Shown: positions 17,812-28,300 of the stretch, piece after piece | Numbering within the stretch: the first letter of the stretch is position 1 | How the letters are laid out: the number at the start of each line of letters is the position of its first letter | NCBI RefSeq assembly: GCF_024172125.1 | Contig: NZ_JAMZEA010000020.1 | Span: 1-64,000 of the forward strand | Direction: 5' to 3' | Length of the DNA stretch: 64,000 nt | Source of the DNA: Actinomadura rupiterrae | GTDB lineage: Bacteria > Actinomycetota > Actinomycetes > Streptosporangiales > Streptosporangiaceae | Notes under the pieces: generated by a model | What the model saw: the letters and a program-made list of their open reading frames with translations, nothing else | What the model was told of the DNA's origin: nothing | Database searches by the model: none | Program-made: the position numbers and the translations under genes

Positions 17812-20210
17812 CCCTGCACCCCCGGCAGGCCGAGCGAGCGCGCGAACGCCTGGTAGACGATCTTGGTGGCGGCCTGCCGGGTGGCGCCGCCGATCTTGTC
17901 CAGGTCGAGCGCCGCGCCGGTCGCCACCTGGCGGTCGTAGGGGACGTGCACGACCGGCAGGCCCCAGGCGGTGAGCATCTCCTGCGCCCGGCCGAGGTCG
18001 GCGTTGATCTGCGGGGCGTGCGACACCATGGCCACCACGGCGCGCTGGAACACGTGCTGCCTTCCGTTGTTGGCGAACCACTCCAGCGCCCCGCGCGCGC
18101 TCAGCGCGCCGTCCACGGTGCCGGGCGTGACCAGCACCAGCGCGTGCGTCTGCGCGATGATCCCCTGGTTGACCTCGGTCAGGATGCCCGCGCCGCAGTC
18201 CACCACGGCCGCGCTGACGAACCGGCTCACCGAGCTGAGCGCCCGCTGGAACGTCTGGATCGAGAACTCCTGCGACATCCGGCCGCCGCGGGTGGACGAC
18301 AGCACCCACAGCCCCTCGGACGTCCGGGACAGGAACCGCGACACCTCGTCGAAAGTGGACGGGCTCGCCTGCGCCAGGTCGGTCAGCGACAGCTGCGGGA
18401 CGAGCCCGAGCCGCAGCGGCAGCGACCCCAGCTCGGCGTCCGCGTCGATCGCGACGACCCGGTCCTGGCGGTGGCGGGCCAGCTCGCTGGCGAGCAGCGC
18501 GGCCATCGTGGTCTTGCCCGCGCCGCCGCGGACGCTGGCGATCGCGATCTGCCGGAAGCTCGGCACCGGACGCGCCATCAGGTCGGCGAACGCGGCCTGC
18601 TGCTGCGCGGTCATCGCGGACCCGCCGCCGACCGCCTTCCGCACGCCGCGGCCGAGCCGGCGGCCGAGCTTGTCGCCGTGCACGTTCTTGCGGACCAGCT
18701 CGTCCGCCGGGTGCGGGCCGCCGGCCGCGGCCTGCTGGGCCTGCTGCTGCGGGTTCGGCGCGGGCTGCTGCGGCTGCGGCGGGGCGGCCTGCTGCTGCGC
18801 CTCGTCCTGCTGCTGCTCGACCCCGCCGAGGACGGGGTTGATCGCCGCCTCCCACGCGAAGTCGGAGTGCAGCAGCGGCTCGGGCTGCCCCGTCCCCTGC
18901 TGTCCTGGGCCTTGCTGGCCGGGCGCGCCATCCTGGCGGCCCGCGTCGGGGCCTTGAGCGCCGGGGAACGCGGACGGGTCCTGATTGGCCGGGGGCTGTC
19001 CCCATCCGCCGTCGGCGGCGGGCGGCTGCGCGTTCTGCTGGGCCGCGACGCCGGGGAAGCCGTCCTGCGAAGGTCCTGCGTTGGCGGGCGGCGCGCCCCA
19101 AGGCGTCTCGCCCTGCGGGTTCTGGTCGCCGCCGGAGGACGGACCGGGCGTGCCCCAAGCGCCGGTGCCGGTCCCCTGGTCACCGGAAGCCGCCTGGCCG
19201 GCGTCGGCGGGCGCACCCCAGGCGCCACCCGGCTGGCCCCCGGTCTTGTCGCCATCGGACGAGCCGGACGCCGCAGGCGCTCCCCACGGGCTGCTTTCGC
19301 CGGTCGGCGCACCGCCCGCTGCGGCCTGCGCGTCCTGAACGCCGGGGAAGCCTTCTCCGGTGGACGGCTGGTCCGGACTCGGCGGCGCGCCCCAGGGCGC
19401 GTCGTTGCCCGGTCCGGTGGCCGTCCCAAGATCGGCGGCAGCGGGCCCGGCCACGGGCGCATCGGCGTGCGGAGCAGGCTGCTGGTGGCTCCCCGTCGGG
19501 AACTCGCCACTCCCACCCGCGCCGGACGCCGAAGACTCAGACCCCGGAGCCCCAGACGCACCCCCGGCGTTGGGGACGGGCGCGGCATTGGGGCCCGCAC
19601 CGGCCCCGGCCGCGCCGGACGTCCCGGACGCGCCGGACGCAGCGGCGGGATCAGACGAGGGCAGACCAGAAGCGCCGGACCCGGCGGCGGGACCGGAGGC
19701 AGGCAGGCCAGGCGCACCGGCCCCGGAGGAGGACAGGCCAGGTGTGCCGGACGCGGAAGTCCCAGACCCGCCGGACGCGGAAGTCCCAGACCCGCTGGAC
19801 GCGGACGTCCCAGACCCGCTGGACGCGGACGTCCCAGACCCGCCGGGCATACCGGACACGGGCGCGCCGGGCGCACCGGGCGCGCCGGAGGCGGGGAGGC
19901 CGGGCGCACCGGGCGCACCGGACGCGGGCGCGCCGGGCGGGCCGGAGGCGGGAAGGCCGGACGTGCCGGAGGTGGGGAGGCCGGGCGCGGCGGGAGTGCC
20001 GGAGGCGGGGAGGCCGGGGAAGCCGCCGGTGCCGGTCGCCGGGTCGGGCTCCGGGGAGCGCGCGGCGACCTGGGCCGTCCCGGCGATGTCGCCGGGATCG
20101 GGGGCCTGAGCTGCGGCGGGGCGGGGTTCGGCAGGTGCGGTGTCGGCGAAGCCCCGCTGGGTCGCGCCGAGGTCGCGCAATACGGCCAGCTGCCAGTTGG
20201 AGTCGGTCAC
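17808..20210 (-). CDS. EspI/MinD-like ATPase with long low-complexity N-terminus
   Basis: An 800-residue protein from a GTG start. Residues ~20-480 are extreme low complexity: Gly/Ser/Pro/Ala repeats of the GxPASGTSG and SASSGSGTS kind. The C-terminal ~260 residues are a ParA/MinD-fold ATPase with a P-loop SVRGGAGKTT (near residue 555), the second-site IDADAELGSLPLRLG and the VVDCGAGI segment. This arrangement matches EspI of mycobacterial ESX-1 and its actinomycete relatives, thought to regulate or energise substrate handling. It is coupled to the 146-aa gene downstream. The N-terminal repeats probably expand and contract by slippage, so their length may vary among strains. Confidence 0.85.
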   Translation of the reverse strand: MTDSNWQLAVLRDLGATQRGFADTAPAEPRPAAAQAPDPGDIAGTAQVAARSPEPDPATGTGGFPGLPASGTPAAPGLPTSGTSGLPASGPPGAPASGAPGAPGLPASGAPGAPGAPVSGMPGGSGTSASSGSGTSASSGSGTSASGGSGTSASGTPGLSSSGAGAPGLPASGPAAGSGASGLPSSDPAAASGASGTSGAAGAGAGPNAAPVPNAGGASGAPGSESSASGAGGSGEFPTGSHQQPAPHADAPVAGPAAADLGTATGPGNDAPWGAPPSPDQPSTGEGFPGVQDAQAAAGGAPTGESSPWGAPAASGSSDGDKTGGQPGGAWGAPADAGQAASGDQGTGTGAWGTPGPSSGGDQNPQGETPWGAPPANAGPSQDGFPGVAAQQNAQPPAADGGWGQPPANQDPSAFPGAQGPDAGRQDGAPGQQGPGQQGTGQPEPLLHSDFAWEAAINPVLGGVEQQQDEAQQQAAPPQPQQPAPNPQQQAQQAAAGGPHPADELVRKNVHGDKLGRRLGRGVRKAVGGGSAMTAQQQAAFADLMARPVPSFRQIAIASVRGGAGKTTMAALLASELARHRQDRVVAIDADAELGSLPLRLGLVPQLSLTDLAQASPSTFDEVSRFLSRTSEGLWVLSSTRGGRMSQEFSIQTFQRALSSVSRFVSAAVVDCGAGILTEVNQGIIAQTHALVLVTPGTVDGALSARGALEWFANNGRQHVFQRAVVAMVSHAPQINADLGRAQEMLTAWGLPVVHVPYDRQVATGAALDLDKIGGATRQAATKIVYQAFARSLGLPGVQG

Positions 20211-20544
20211 CTGCCTCCCTTCCCTCGATCGGCAAGCCTACGAGACTCGTGTCGCCCAACGCACCGCGCGTGGGCCCGGAGATCCCGCCTTCCCGGCTCT
20301 CCCGCCCGTCCCGGGACGTCCCGGAGGGGTCGCGGAAGGCGTCCCGGAGGAGGTCCGGCGGGCGCGGGGCCCGGCACGGGCGGTCGGGCGCGTCCGTCCG
20401 AAACCGGAAGAGATCGAATTCGGACGGCACCGATTTCGCCTCCCGTCCGTCGAAAACTGGACGAACAGCCCGCAGATCTGCCGTTAGTCTTGCCGGACCC
20501 CGCCAGGCCCACGGTGATCACCAACCCCTCGTCCGGAGTGCGCA
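20211..20544. other. Divergent intergenic region (334 bp)
   Basis: Lies between the EspI-like gene (leftwards) and the Pro-rich membrane protein (rightwards, with GGAG at 20535-20538 before its TTG). It must hold both promoters, but I see no convincing -10/-35 pair, repeat or small gene. Confidence 0.6.
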
Positions 20545-21420
20545 TTGAACCCTCAGTGGCCCGGTCAGCCCCCTGCTGGCCAGCCGGGATTCCCACCGAA
20601 CCAGGCCATGGGCGGGCCGCAGCCGTTCCCGCAGGGACCGCCCGGCGGCCCGATGGCACCGCCGGGAGGGCCGATGGCACCGCCCGGCCCGCCGGGCTTC
20701 CCGCCTCCGGGTCCGCCCCGGAGCGGCGGCGGCGGTGCGGCGCTGGCCATCATCCTCGGCGTCGTGGCGCTGGTCGTGATCGTCGGCGGTGTCGGCGCGT
20801 TCGTGCTGCTGTCGGGCGGCGACAAGAAGCCGAAGCGGCATGTGGCGGTCCTGCCGCCGCCGGTGACGAGCGCACCGTCCTATACGCCGCCCTCGTCGGG
20901 GAGCACGCCGCCCGCGGGCGGCGGCGGTGGCGGGTCGGCCGACCCGTGGAGCATCCTCACCCGGTCGATCCGGACGGCGAAGGGCAACACCTTCACCCAG
21001 GAGGGCACCCGCTACGAGTCGTGCGTGCTGCGCGCGAACACGCAGATGCTCTCGACGCTGCGGACGCACCCCTGCACGACCCGGATGGCGTCCGGCGTGT
21101 ACCTCAACTCGTCCCGGACGATCGTGACCGTGCTGTCGATCGCGAAGTTCGAGTCCGCGGTGGACGCGCGGGCCGTCGTCCGCTCGATCGACCTGCACGC
21201 CGAGCCCCGGCTGCTGGGCCCGGCGAAGAGCAGCGGCATCCCGGTGCTGCGCGGCGACCCGGAGCGCTGGACGCGGACGTACTCGCAGGGTTCGAGCGTC
21301 GTGTTCGCCCAGTCGTACTACGCGCGCGGCGGCGCCGCGGGCGGCGCGGCGGGCCCGGTGAGCCTGACGGCGGCGGAGCTCGGCGTCGAGGTGCAGAACG
21401 TCCTGATCTGGAAGAACTAG
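20545..21420 (+). CDS. Pro/Gly-rich single-pass membrane protein, ESX-linked
   Basis: A 291-residue protein from a TTG start supported by GGAG 6 bp upstream. Residues 1-65 are a Pro/Gly/Met-rich cytoplasmic tail with GGPMAPPG repeats. One membrane helix follows (LAIILGVVALVVIVGGVGAFVLL), then a Pro/Ser linker and a ~160-residue exterior domain with two Cys (CVLR and HPCTTR), possibly disulfide-linked. I do not recognise the exterior fold. Similar tail-helix-domain proteins are common beside ESX genes. It is followed by the YbaB-WXG100-toxin module on the same strand, 71 bp on. Confidence 0.75.
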   Translation: MNPQWPGQPPAGQPGFPPNQAMGGPQPFPQGPPGGPMAPPGGPMAPPGPPGFPPPGPPRSGGGGAALAIILGVVALVVIVGGVGAFVLLSGGDKKPKRHVAVLPPPVTSAPSYTPPSSGSTPPAGGGGGGSADPWSILTRSIRTAKGNTFTQEGTRYESCVLRANTQMLSTLRTHPCTTRMASGVYLNSSRTIVTVLSIAKFESAVDARAVVRSIDLHAEPRLLGPAKSSGIPVLRGDPERWTRTYSQGSSVVFAQSYYARGGAAGGAAGPVSLTAAELGVEVQNVLIWKN

Positions 21421-21491
21421 CTACACATAAGGTCGAAGTCCGGCAAGTGCCCATGTAACGTCGTCGGGACCGACGATGGGGAGGGAGCGGC

Positions 21492-21893
21492 ATGCGCGCT
21501 GAGTGGCAGGCGCACATCGACGAGCTTCTGGGCCAGTACCGCGAGCAGCGGGACAAGCTCAAGGGGCTCCAGGAACGGCTCGCGACGATCGAGGCGTCCG
21601 CCGAGGCGGCCGACGGGATGGTCCGGGTCACGGTGGACCGGCAGGGCCGGATGACCGAGCTGGAGCTCGACCCCCGCGTCTACCGGAAGCTGGCCTCGGC
21701 CGAGCTGTCCGCCGCGGTCCTGGAGGCGTCGAACGCCGCGTCCGAGCAGGTCGCCGAGCAGACCCGGCAGGCGATGGAGGACATCGCCCCCAAGGGCTCG
21801 CCCGGCGGCGGCATCCTCGACCTGGGCAAGCTGCTGCCCGAGAAGTTCGACATGGACTCCATTCGCGAGCACTACGGATTGCTGGGTAAATGA
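21492..21893 (+). CDS. YbaB/EbfC-family-like protein of the first effector module
   Basis: A 133-residue protein with a strong upstream purine tract (ggggagggagcgg). After an N-terminal coiled helix (IDELLGQYREQRDKLKGLQ), the stretch MVRVTVDRQGRMTELELDPR is the central beta-hairpin of the YbaB/EbfC fold, and a long helix follows. YbaB proteins bind DNA, but in actinomycete ESX clusters this fold is repeatedly found as a companion of WXG proteins (EspL and Rv3880c are examples) and may act as a chaperone. The stop overlaps the WXG100 start by 4 bp. The same gene order recurs at 42105-43250. Confidence 0.82.
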   Translation: MRAEWQAHIDELLGQYREQRDKLKGLQERLATIEASAEAADGMVRVTVDRQGRMTELELDPRVYRKLASAELSAAVLEASNAASEQVAEQTRQAMEDIAPKGSPGGGILDLGKLLPEKFDMDSIREHYGLLGK

Positions 21894-22195
21894 GCGACGG
21901 CGGATATGTGGAAGTCGACACCAAGGCCCTGCGGAAGGCGGGCACCGGTTTCGACACGGGCGCTGACCACCTGAAGGACATCTTCACCCGGCTCAACAGC
22001 AAGCTCTCGGCCGAGGGCAAGTGCTGGGGCAACGACAAGACCGGGCAGCAGTTCGCGCAGAACTACGAGACCCCCTCGACGAACATGCTCAAGTCGTTCG
22101 GCGACCTCGGCAAGGCCCTGCACGACATCAAGGGCGGCATCGACGAGATGGCCGACAACTACGACAAGGCCGAGCACCACTCGAAGATCAAATGA
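21890..22195 (+). CDS. WXG100-family ESX protein paired with the giant toxin
   Basis: A 101-residue all-helical protein with the turn motif WGND (residues ~44-47) between two amphipathic helices, the hallmark of WXG100 proteins. The longer form CWGNDKTGQQFAQNYE is the variant typical of proteins that partner large ESX toxins. No signal peptide. It is translationally coupled to the YbaB-like gene and lies 175 bp before the giant toxin. Likely role: helical partner forming an exportable pair with the toxin's N-terminal module, as in LXG/WXG toxin systems. Confidence 0.85.
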   Translation: MSDGGYVEVDTKALRKAGTGFDTGADHLKDIFTRLNSKLSAEGKCWGNDKTGQQFAQNYETPSTNMLKSFGDLGKALHDIKGGIDEMADNYDKAEHHSKIK

Positions 22196-22370
22196 CCCCG
22201 GCCCGCCCCGTCCCGCCGCCCCCGCGGCGCGCGGACGGGCCGGGCGAGGTTGCACCCGCCAGGCATCGCACCTATAAAAGCCCTTTCCGGACGGTTTGAT
22301 CTTGACCTGCCGGTCCGGGGCCTGGCACCCCGTCCCCCCGCTCCCCGAACTCCCTTGAGGTGGCCTTCCC

Positions 22371-25300
22371 GTGGGCATGGAGATCCCCGACGAGGTCAAG
22401 TGGCTGTCCTGGATCATCGGCACGGACTGGCCCGAAGGCGACGAGACCGCGATGCGGCGCGCCGCCGAGGCGTGGCACACGGCGTCCGGCGACGTGACCT
22501 CCCTCATCGGGGAGCTGAACAAGGCGGCCGGCGACGTGTCCGGCGCGCTGGACAGCCAGGCCGCCGAGAACTTCCGGAAGAACTGGGACAAGTGGACCGC
22601 CACCGACCCGGAGATCCTGCCGAAGCTCGCCGAGGCCTGTGACGCGCTCGGGAAGGTGCTCGAACAGGGCGCCACCGAGATCGAGTACGGCAAGTACATG
22701 TTCATCGCGCTGCTGATCGTGACGGCGATCCAGATCGCCTGGCTGATCGCGGCGGCATTCGAGACGTTCGGCGCGTCCACCGCGGCGATCCCGGCGGTCG
22801 AGGCGGGCGCCTGGGCCACCGCGCGGACGATGGCGACCCAGCTGCTGGAGCGGCTCGGCGAGAACCTGCTGTCCTCGATCGCCAAGGGCGCGATCATGGG
22901 CCTGCTGCAGGGCGGCGGGCTGGACCTGCTGATCCAGGGCATCCAGGTCGCCCAGGGCCACCGCGACGGGATCGACCTCAAGCAGGTCGGCACCTCCATG
23001 CTGGACGGCGCCATCGGCGGCGCGGTCGGCGGCGCCGTCGGGCACGGCGTCGGCAAGATCCCCGGACTTTCCGGCGCGGCCGACAGCGCGGTCGGGAACA
23101 TGCTCAAGGGCGCCGCCCGCGAGGGCATCGGCGGCGCGGCGGGCGGCGCGCTCGGCTCCATGGCCACCGACCTCGCGCACGGCCGCGACATCGACCTGGA
23201 GGCCGCCGCGAAGGGCGGCACGTCCGGCGGTTTCGGCGGCGCGGTCGGCGGCGCCAAGGGCGGGCTCAACGAGTACAACAACGGCATCCACGCCCCGGAT
23301 TCGACCAACACGCCGACGACGGAGCCCACGACGACCCCGACGGCCGACCCGGTCTCCACGCACGATCCGTCGTCGTCCCCGTCGTCGTCTCCTTCCTCCT
23401 CGCCTTCTTCGGAGCCGTCGTCCTCGCCGTCGTCGTCGCCGCACGGGAACGAGGGCGGCGACCATCCGTCGTCCAACGGCGGGCCGGAAAATTCGCCGAC
23501 CACGACGTCCTACCGGGACCCGGGGCCGAGCAGCGAGCCTTCGTCCTCGCCCTCGTCCTCGCCGTCGCACAGCGGCGGCGACTACTCGCCTACGCCGTCC
23601 CACGACTCGGGTGGCGGCCCCTCGCACGACTCGGGCAGCCGGAATCCCATCGAGTCGGCGCTGAACGGCGGCGGGAACACCCCGCACACGGACCTGGCGT
23701 CGTTCCCGCACGAGAACGAGTCGGGGCCGTCTTCCAGCAATTCGTCCCCGTCGTCCTCGTCGCCTGGGCCTTCGCCGTCCGGCGTTCCGCATGACGGCGG
23801 GCCTGGTCCGTCTACTTCTCCGAGCAGCAGCGGACCGTCCGGGCCTGGGCCTTCCGCTGCCGGCCCGACGTCCGCCGGGCCATCCGGCGCCGGCCCGATC
23901 TCGTCCGGACCCTCGGCTTCCGGACCGTCCGCTTCCGGACCGTCTACTTCGGGACCGTCTGGTTCCACTTCTGGACCATCTGCTTCGGGACCATCTTCTT
24001 CCGGACCATCCGCGTCCGGACCTTCCGTGTCGGACCGGCCGTCCGGCGCCGGGCCTTCGACCACGCCGTCCGGGACGGGCCCGTCCGGCACCTCGCCTGC
24101 GCCCACGGGCAGCGGCGGCGGTCCGCGCGGGACGAACCTGGCCTCGCCGTCCCCGGACGGCACCCGCACGCGTCCCGGCGCGGACGGCGAAGGCGACCAC
24201 ACCGGCGACCACACCTCCCCGAACGACAACGGCCCCGCCGTCACGCCGATGCCGGTCTTCATGCCGGGCGGCGACGGCGGCGCCCCGAGCGGCTCCTCGC
24301 CGTCGTCGTCCTCGTCCTCGTCGGGACGCGGCGCGAGCCCGTCCGGCGAACCGTCGACGCGTCCGTCCACCGCCGGTTCCGGCTCCGGCTCCGGCAACGA
24401 GCCGCCCCGCCCGGAGAACCGCCCCGCCGGCGACGACCAGGGCTCGTCCGACCCGTCCCGCGACGGCCAGGAGCCCACGACCGGCCCGAAGGTGGACGAC
24501 CAGGGCGTCATCCACAGCGACCAGCCCCCGGTCGAACACGTCCCCGACGAGCAAACCCCGCAGGAGCAGAGCCCCCAGGAGCAGACCCCGCAGGACCAGT
24601 CGCCCCAGGAGCAGACGCCGCACGAGCAGGCTCCGCAGGACCAGAGTCCGCAGGAGCAGGCGCCCCAGGAGCAGAGCCCGCAGGAGCAGGCGCCCCAGGA
24701 GCAGAGCACGCAGGAGCAGACGCCGCAGGAGAACGACTCCTCCGAGCCGTCGCCCAAGAGCGAGCCTGATCCTGCGTCGAACGGCGAGCACGAGCCGTCC
24801 CCGCAGCAGGAGCAGGAGCCGACCTCCCACGACCTGCAGGAGCACGAGTCCGGCCCCGCGCCGGAGCGCGACCCCGCAAACCCGGACGAGCACGACCCCG
24901 CGTCCCGCGACAACGACCCGTCCACCCAGGACGAGCACGACCCCGCCACGCGCGACAACGAGCCGTCCGAGCCGACGACGCGCGACCACGAGCCGAGCAC
25001 GCCCGAGGAGCACGAGCCGACCCCGCGCGACCACGACTCGACCAACCCGGAAGAGCACGAGCCGACATCCCGCGACCACGATCCGGCCACGCCCGAGGAG
25101 CACGAGCCAAGCCCGCGCGACCACGACTCGACCAACCCCGAAGAGCACGAGCCCAGCCCGCGCGATCACGAGCCGTCCAACCCCGAAGAGCACGAGCCGA
25201 CCTCGCGTGACCATGACCCGGCCACGCCCGAGGAGCATGACGCGGCTCCGCGCGGCGAGCATGACCCGCGGCCCGTCCCGGAGAACGTCCCGGAGCACCT

Positions 25301-28300
25301 CCGCGACCACTTCCGGCAGAGCGACGAGACGCCGTCCGGGCGGTCCTTCCACGACTCCGAGGGCAACCCGGCGCACCCGAACGCCGACCGCGTCCCGCCG
25401 GAGGAGCACCGGTACGTCGTGGACATGCCCGGCGACGAGCACGGGCCGTCCGTCGGCGACCACCGGATGTCCCCGGAGGAGTTCGCCGACACCCTCCGCA
25501 ACGACCCGAACTACGACGGCCGGCCCGTCCTGCTGCTGTCCGACAACACCGGGCGCGGCGACTTCGGCCCGCGCGCGGCGAACGAGCTGGGCACGCGCGT
25601 CGTCACGCCGGACGGCCCCGTCCACATCAACGAGCACGGGCAGCCGACGTCGCCGAGCTGGTCGGTCCACGACCCGCAGCCGCGGACGACCGAGCACACG
25701 CCGCCGGCCCACGAGCCCGCGGCGCGTCCCGAGCCGGAGCCGCACCCGCAGCCCGAGCCCGACCCGCGTCCCGGCCACGTCGACGACGACGGCGTCCGCC
25801 GCTTCAGCACGGACGACGAGGGCGAGCAGTACGGCGAGCGGCACCTGGGCGACGTCTACGACAACCTGCCGCCGGACCTCCAGAACGCGCTGCACCAGTA
25901 CACGGTCCAGTCCGTCCAGAACAGCTTCCTGCGTCCGGGCGCGGGCGACCCGGGGCACATGTTCCGGCAGCTGCAGGACCAGCACATCGCCCAGGCGCAC
26001 CTGAACTACCTCAACGGCGGCCAGCCGCCGACGCTGCACCAGGTCCACGACATGATGCGCCGTCCGGACCTGAACGACTACCAGCGCCACCTGGTCAACT
26101 ACATCGTCAACTCGCCCGACCCGCACGGCGCGCTCAACAGCATCGGCCACGGCGCCGCAGGGCACGAGTTCTACACCCGGTACTTCGGCGAGACGCCGAG
26201 CACCGAGGCGTTCAACAACCGCATCCACCAGCTCGACCAGGCTCTCGCGCACACGCTCCCCGAGCCGATCGAGGCGCGGCGCGGCCTGCACGACGTGTCG
26301 TTCATGCAGACCGGCGACGGCACCGCGCTCGGCAACCGCGACCCGCGCTCCCTGATCGGGACGACCCAGACCGAGCCCGGCTACATGTCCACCTCGCTCG
26401 GCAACAGCCCCGCCGTCGTGGACCACAAGCCGTTCGAGATGCAACTCCACCTCGAACTCCCCGAGGGCACCCACGGCGTCTGGATGGGACGCGACAGCGC
26501 CTATCCGGACCAGCGCGAACTCGTCCTGCCGCGCGGCACCCGGTACGAGATCACCGACGTCCGGCAGACCGGCTACGACCAGTTCGGCCGTCCGACCTAC
26601 GACATCCACGCGCGCGTGATCCCGCACGGCCCGCCGCCGGAGCCGGCCGCCCGCCCGGAGACGACCCACAACACCCCGTCCACGGAGCGGACCCCGACCG
26701 TCCCGGACACCTCGTCCGCGACCCCGGACCGCACCCCGACGCCGGACCACAACGCGCCGACCGACAACGGCCCCGCGCCGACCCCGGACCGCACGCCGAA
26801 CCCGACGCCGGACCACTCCCCGACGTCCACTCCGGAGCGCGCCCCGGAGCGCACCCCGACCGACCGGGACCCGGCGTCCAACCCGTCCGAGGGGCCTGGA
26901 GACCGGACGCCGACGACGCGTCCGACCGACCGTTCGACGGAACCCACGTCGTCCACGGACCGCGTCCCGGAGAGCAGCACCCCGGCGCCGGACCGCACGC
27001 CGAACCCGTCCGACCACCCGTCCACGGACCGGACGCCCACCAGCGACCGCACCCCGACCCCGACGGACCGGACCCCTTCGCCGACGCCCACGGACCGCAC
27101 GCCGTCCACCGACCACACCCCGGGCAACGACCGCACCCCGTCGTCCGCGGACCGCACCCCCACGACGGACAACACCCCGTCCACGGACCGGACGACGCCC
27201 GCGCCCGACCGAGGCCCGACGCCCGACCGAGGCCCGACGCCCGACCGAGGCCCGACGCCGGACCGCGGCCCCACCCTCGCGGACCAGCCCACCGACCGGA
27301 CCCCGACGTCCACCGACCGCACCCCGTCCGCCGAGCCGTCCCCGACCCCGACCTCGGACCGGACGCCGACCAGCGACCGCGCTCCGGGCAACGACCGGAC
27401 GCCGTCCACGGACAGGACGCCGACGTCCGACCGGACGCCCACGTCCGACCGCGACCGGACACCCGCCTCGGACCGCGACCGCACGCCGTCCACCGACCGG
27501 ACGCCCTCCGCGGAGCGCCCCGGCAGCGGCCCTGGGCACGGCAACGACCGCCGGACGACGTCCCCCCACACCGAGCACGAGGGGACGAACCGCCCCCACG
27601 AGAACGAGCAACAGCAGCACCACGACGAGCCGCAGCAGCACCCGGACGACGTCCCGCGGAACCTGCCCGAGCACCTGCACGAGGTCTGGCGCTCCAGCGA
27701 CGAGACCCCGTCGGGCCGCTCGTTCTACGGTCCCGAGGACCACGCGATGCGGGAGCTCGCCCGGCAGATCGCCGCCGACCCGAACCGCTACGTGATCGAC
27801 GCGCACGGCGGCCCGGACGGCATCACGGTCAACGGCCACAAGATCTCCGCCAAGGACCTGGCCGAGCTGATCTACCACGACCCGAACTGGAACGGTAAGG
27901 ACGTCTTCCTGCTGTCCTGCCACACCGGCGAGGGCGACTTCGCGAACCAGCTCGCCCGCCACCTGGGCGTGAAGGTCGTCGCGCCCGAGGGCCTGGCCTG
28001 GTCCGACCACAACGGCAACATGTTCGCGAGCACCGGCCACCACGACGCCGACGGCCGCCTCCGCCCGGACTTCCCGCCGAACGGCCAGTGGAAGACCCAC
28101 TACCCGGACGGCAGCACCGACCCGGCCGGCCGAGGCCACGCCCCCGGCACCGACACGTCCCACCACCCCACCGACCCGTCCCACGACGCCCGAGCCAGAG
28201 GCGACGACGACCCCCAACCGTCCCCCGACCACGACCAGGAGCCCCCTCTCGTGCGCGGCGAGGACGGCCGCCTGCACCGCGAGGGCGACCCCGACGGCTT

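Noticed and set aside
17121..21458. A very long rightward open frame across the EspI-like gene
   Set aside because: It crosses a palindrome, a divergent promoter region and three genes; the product is Arg-rich without domains, whereas the reverse strand has a P-loop ATPase.
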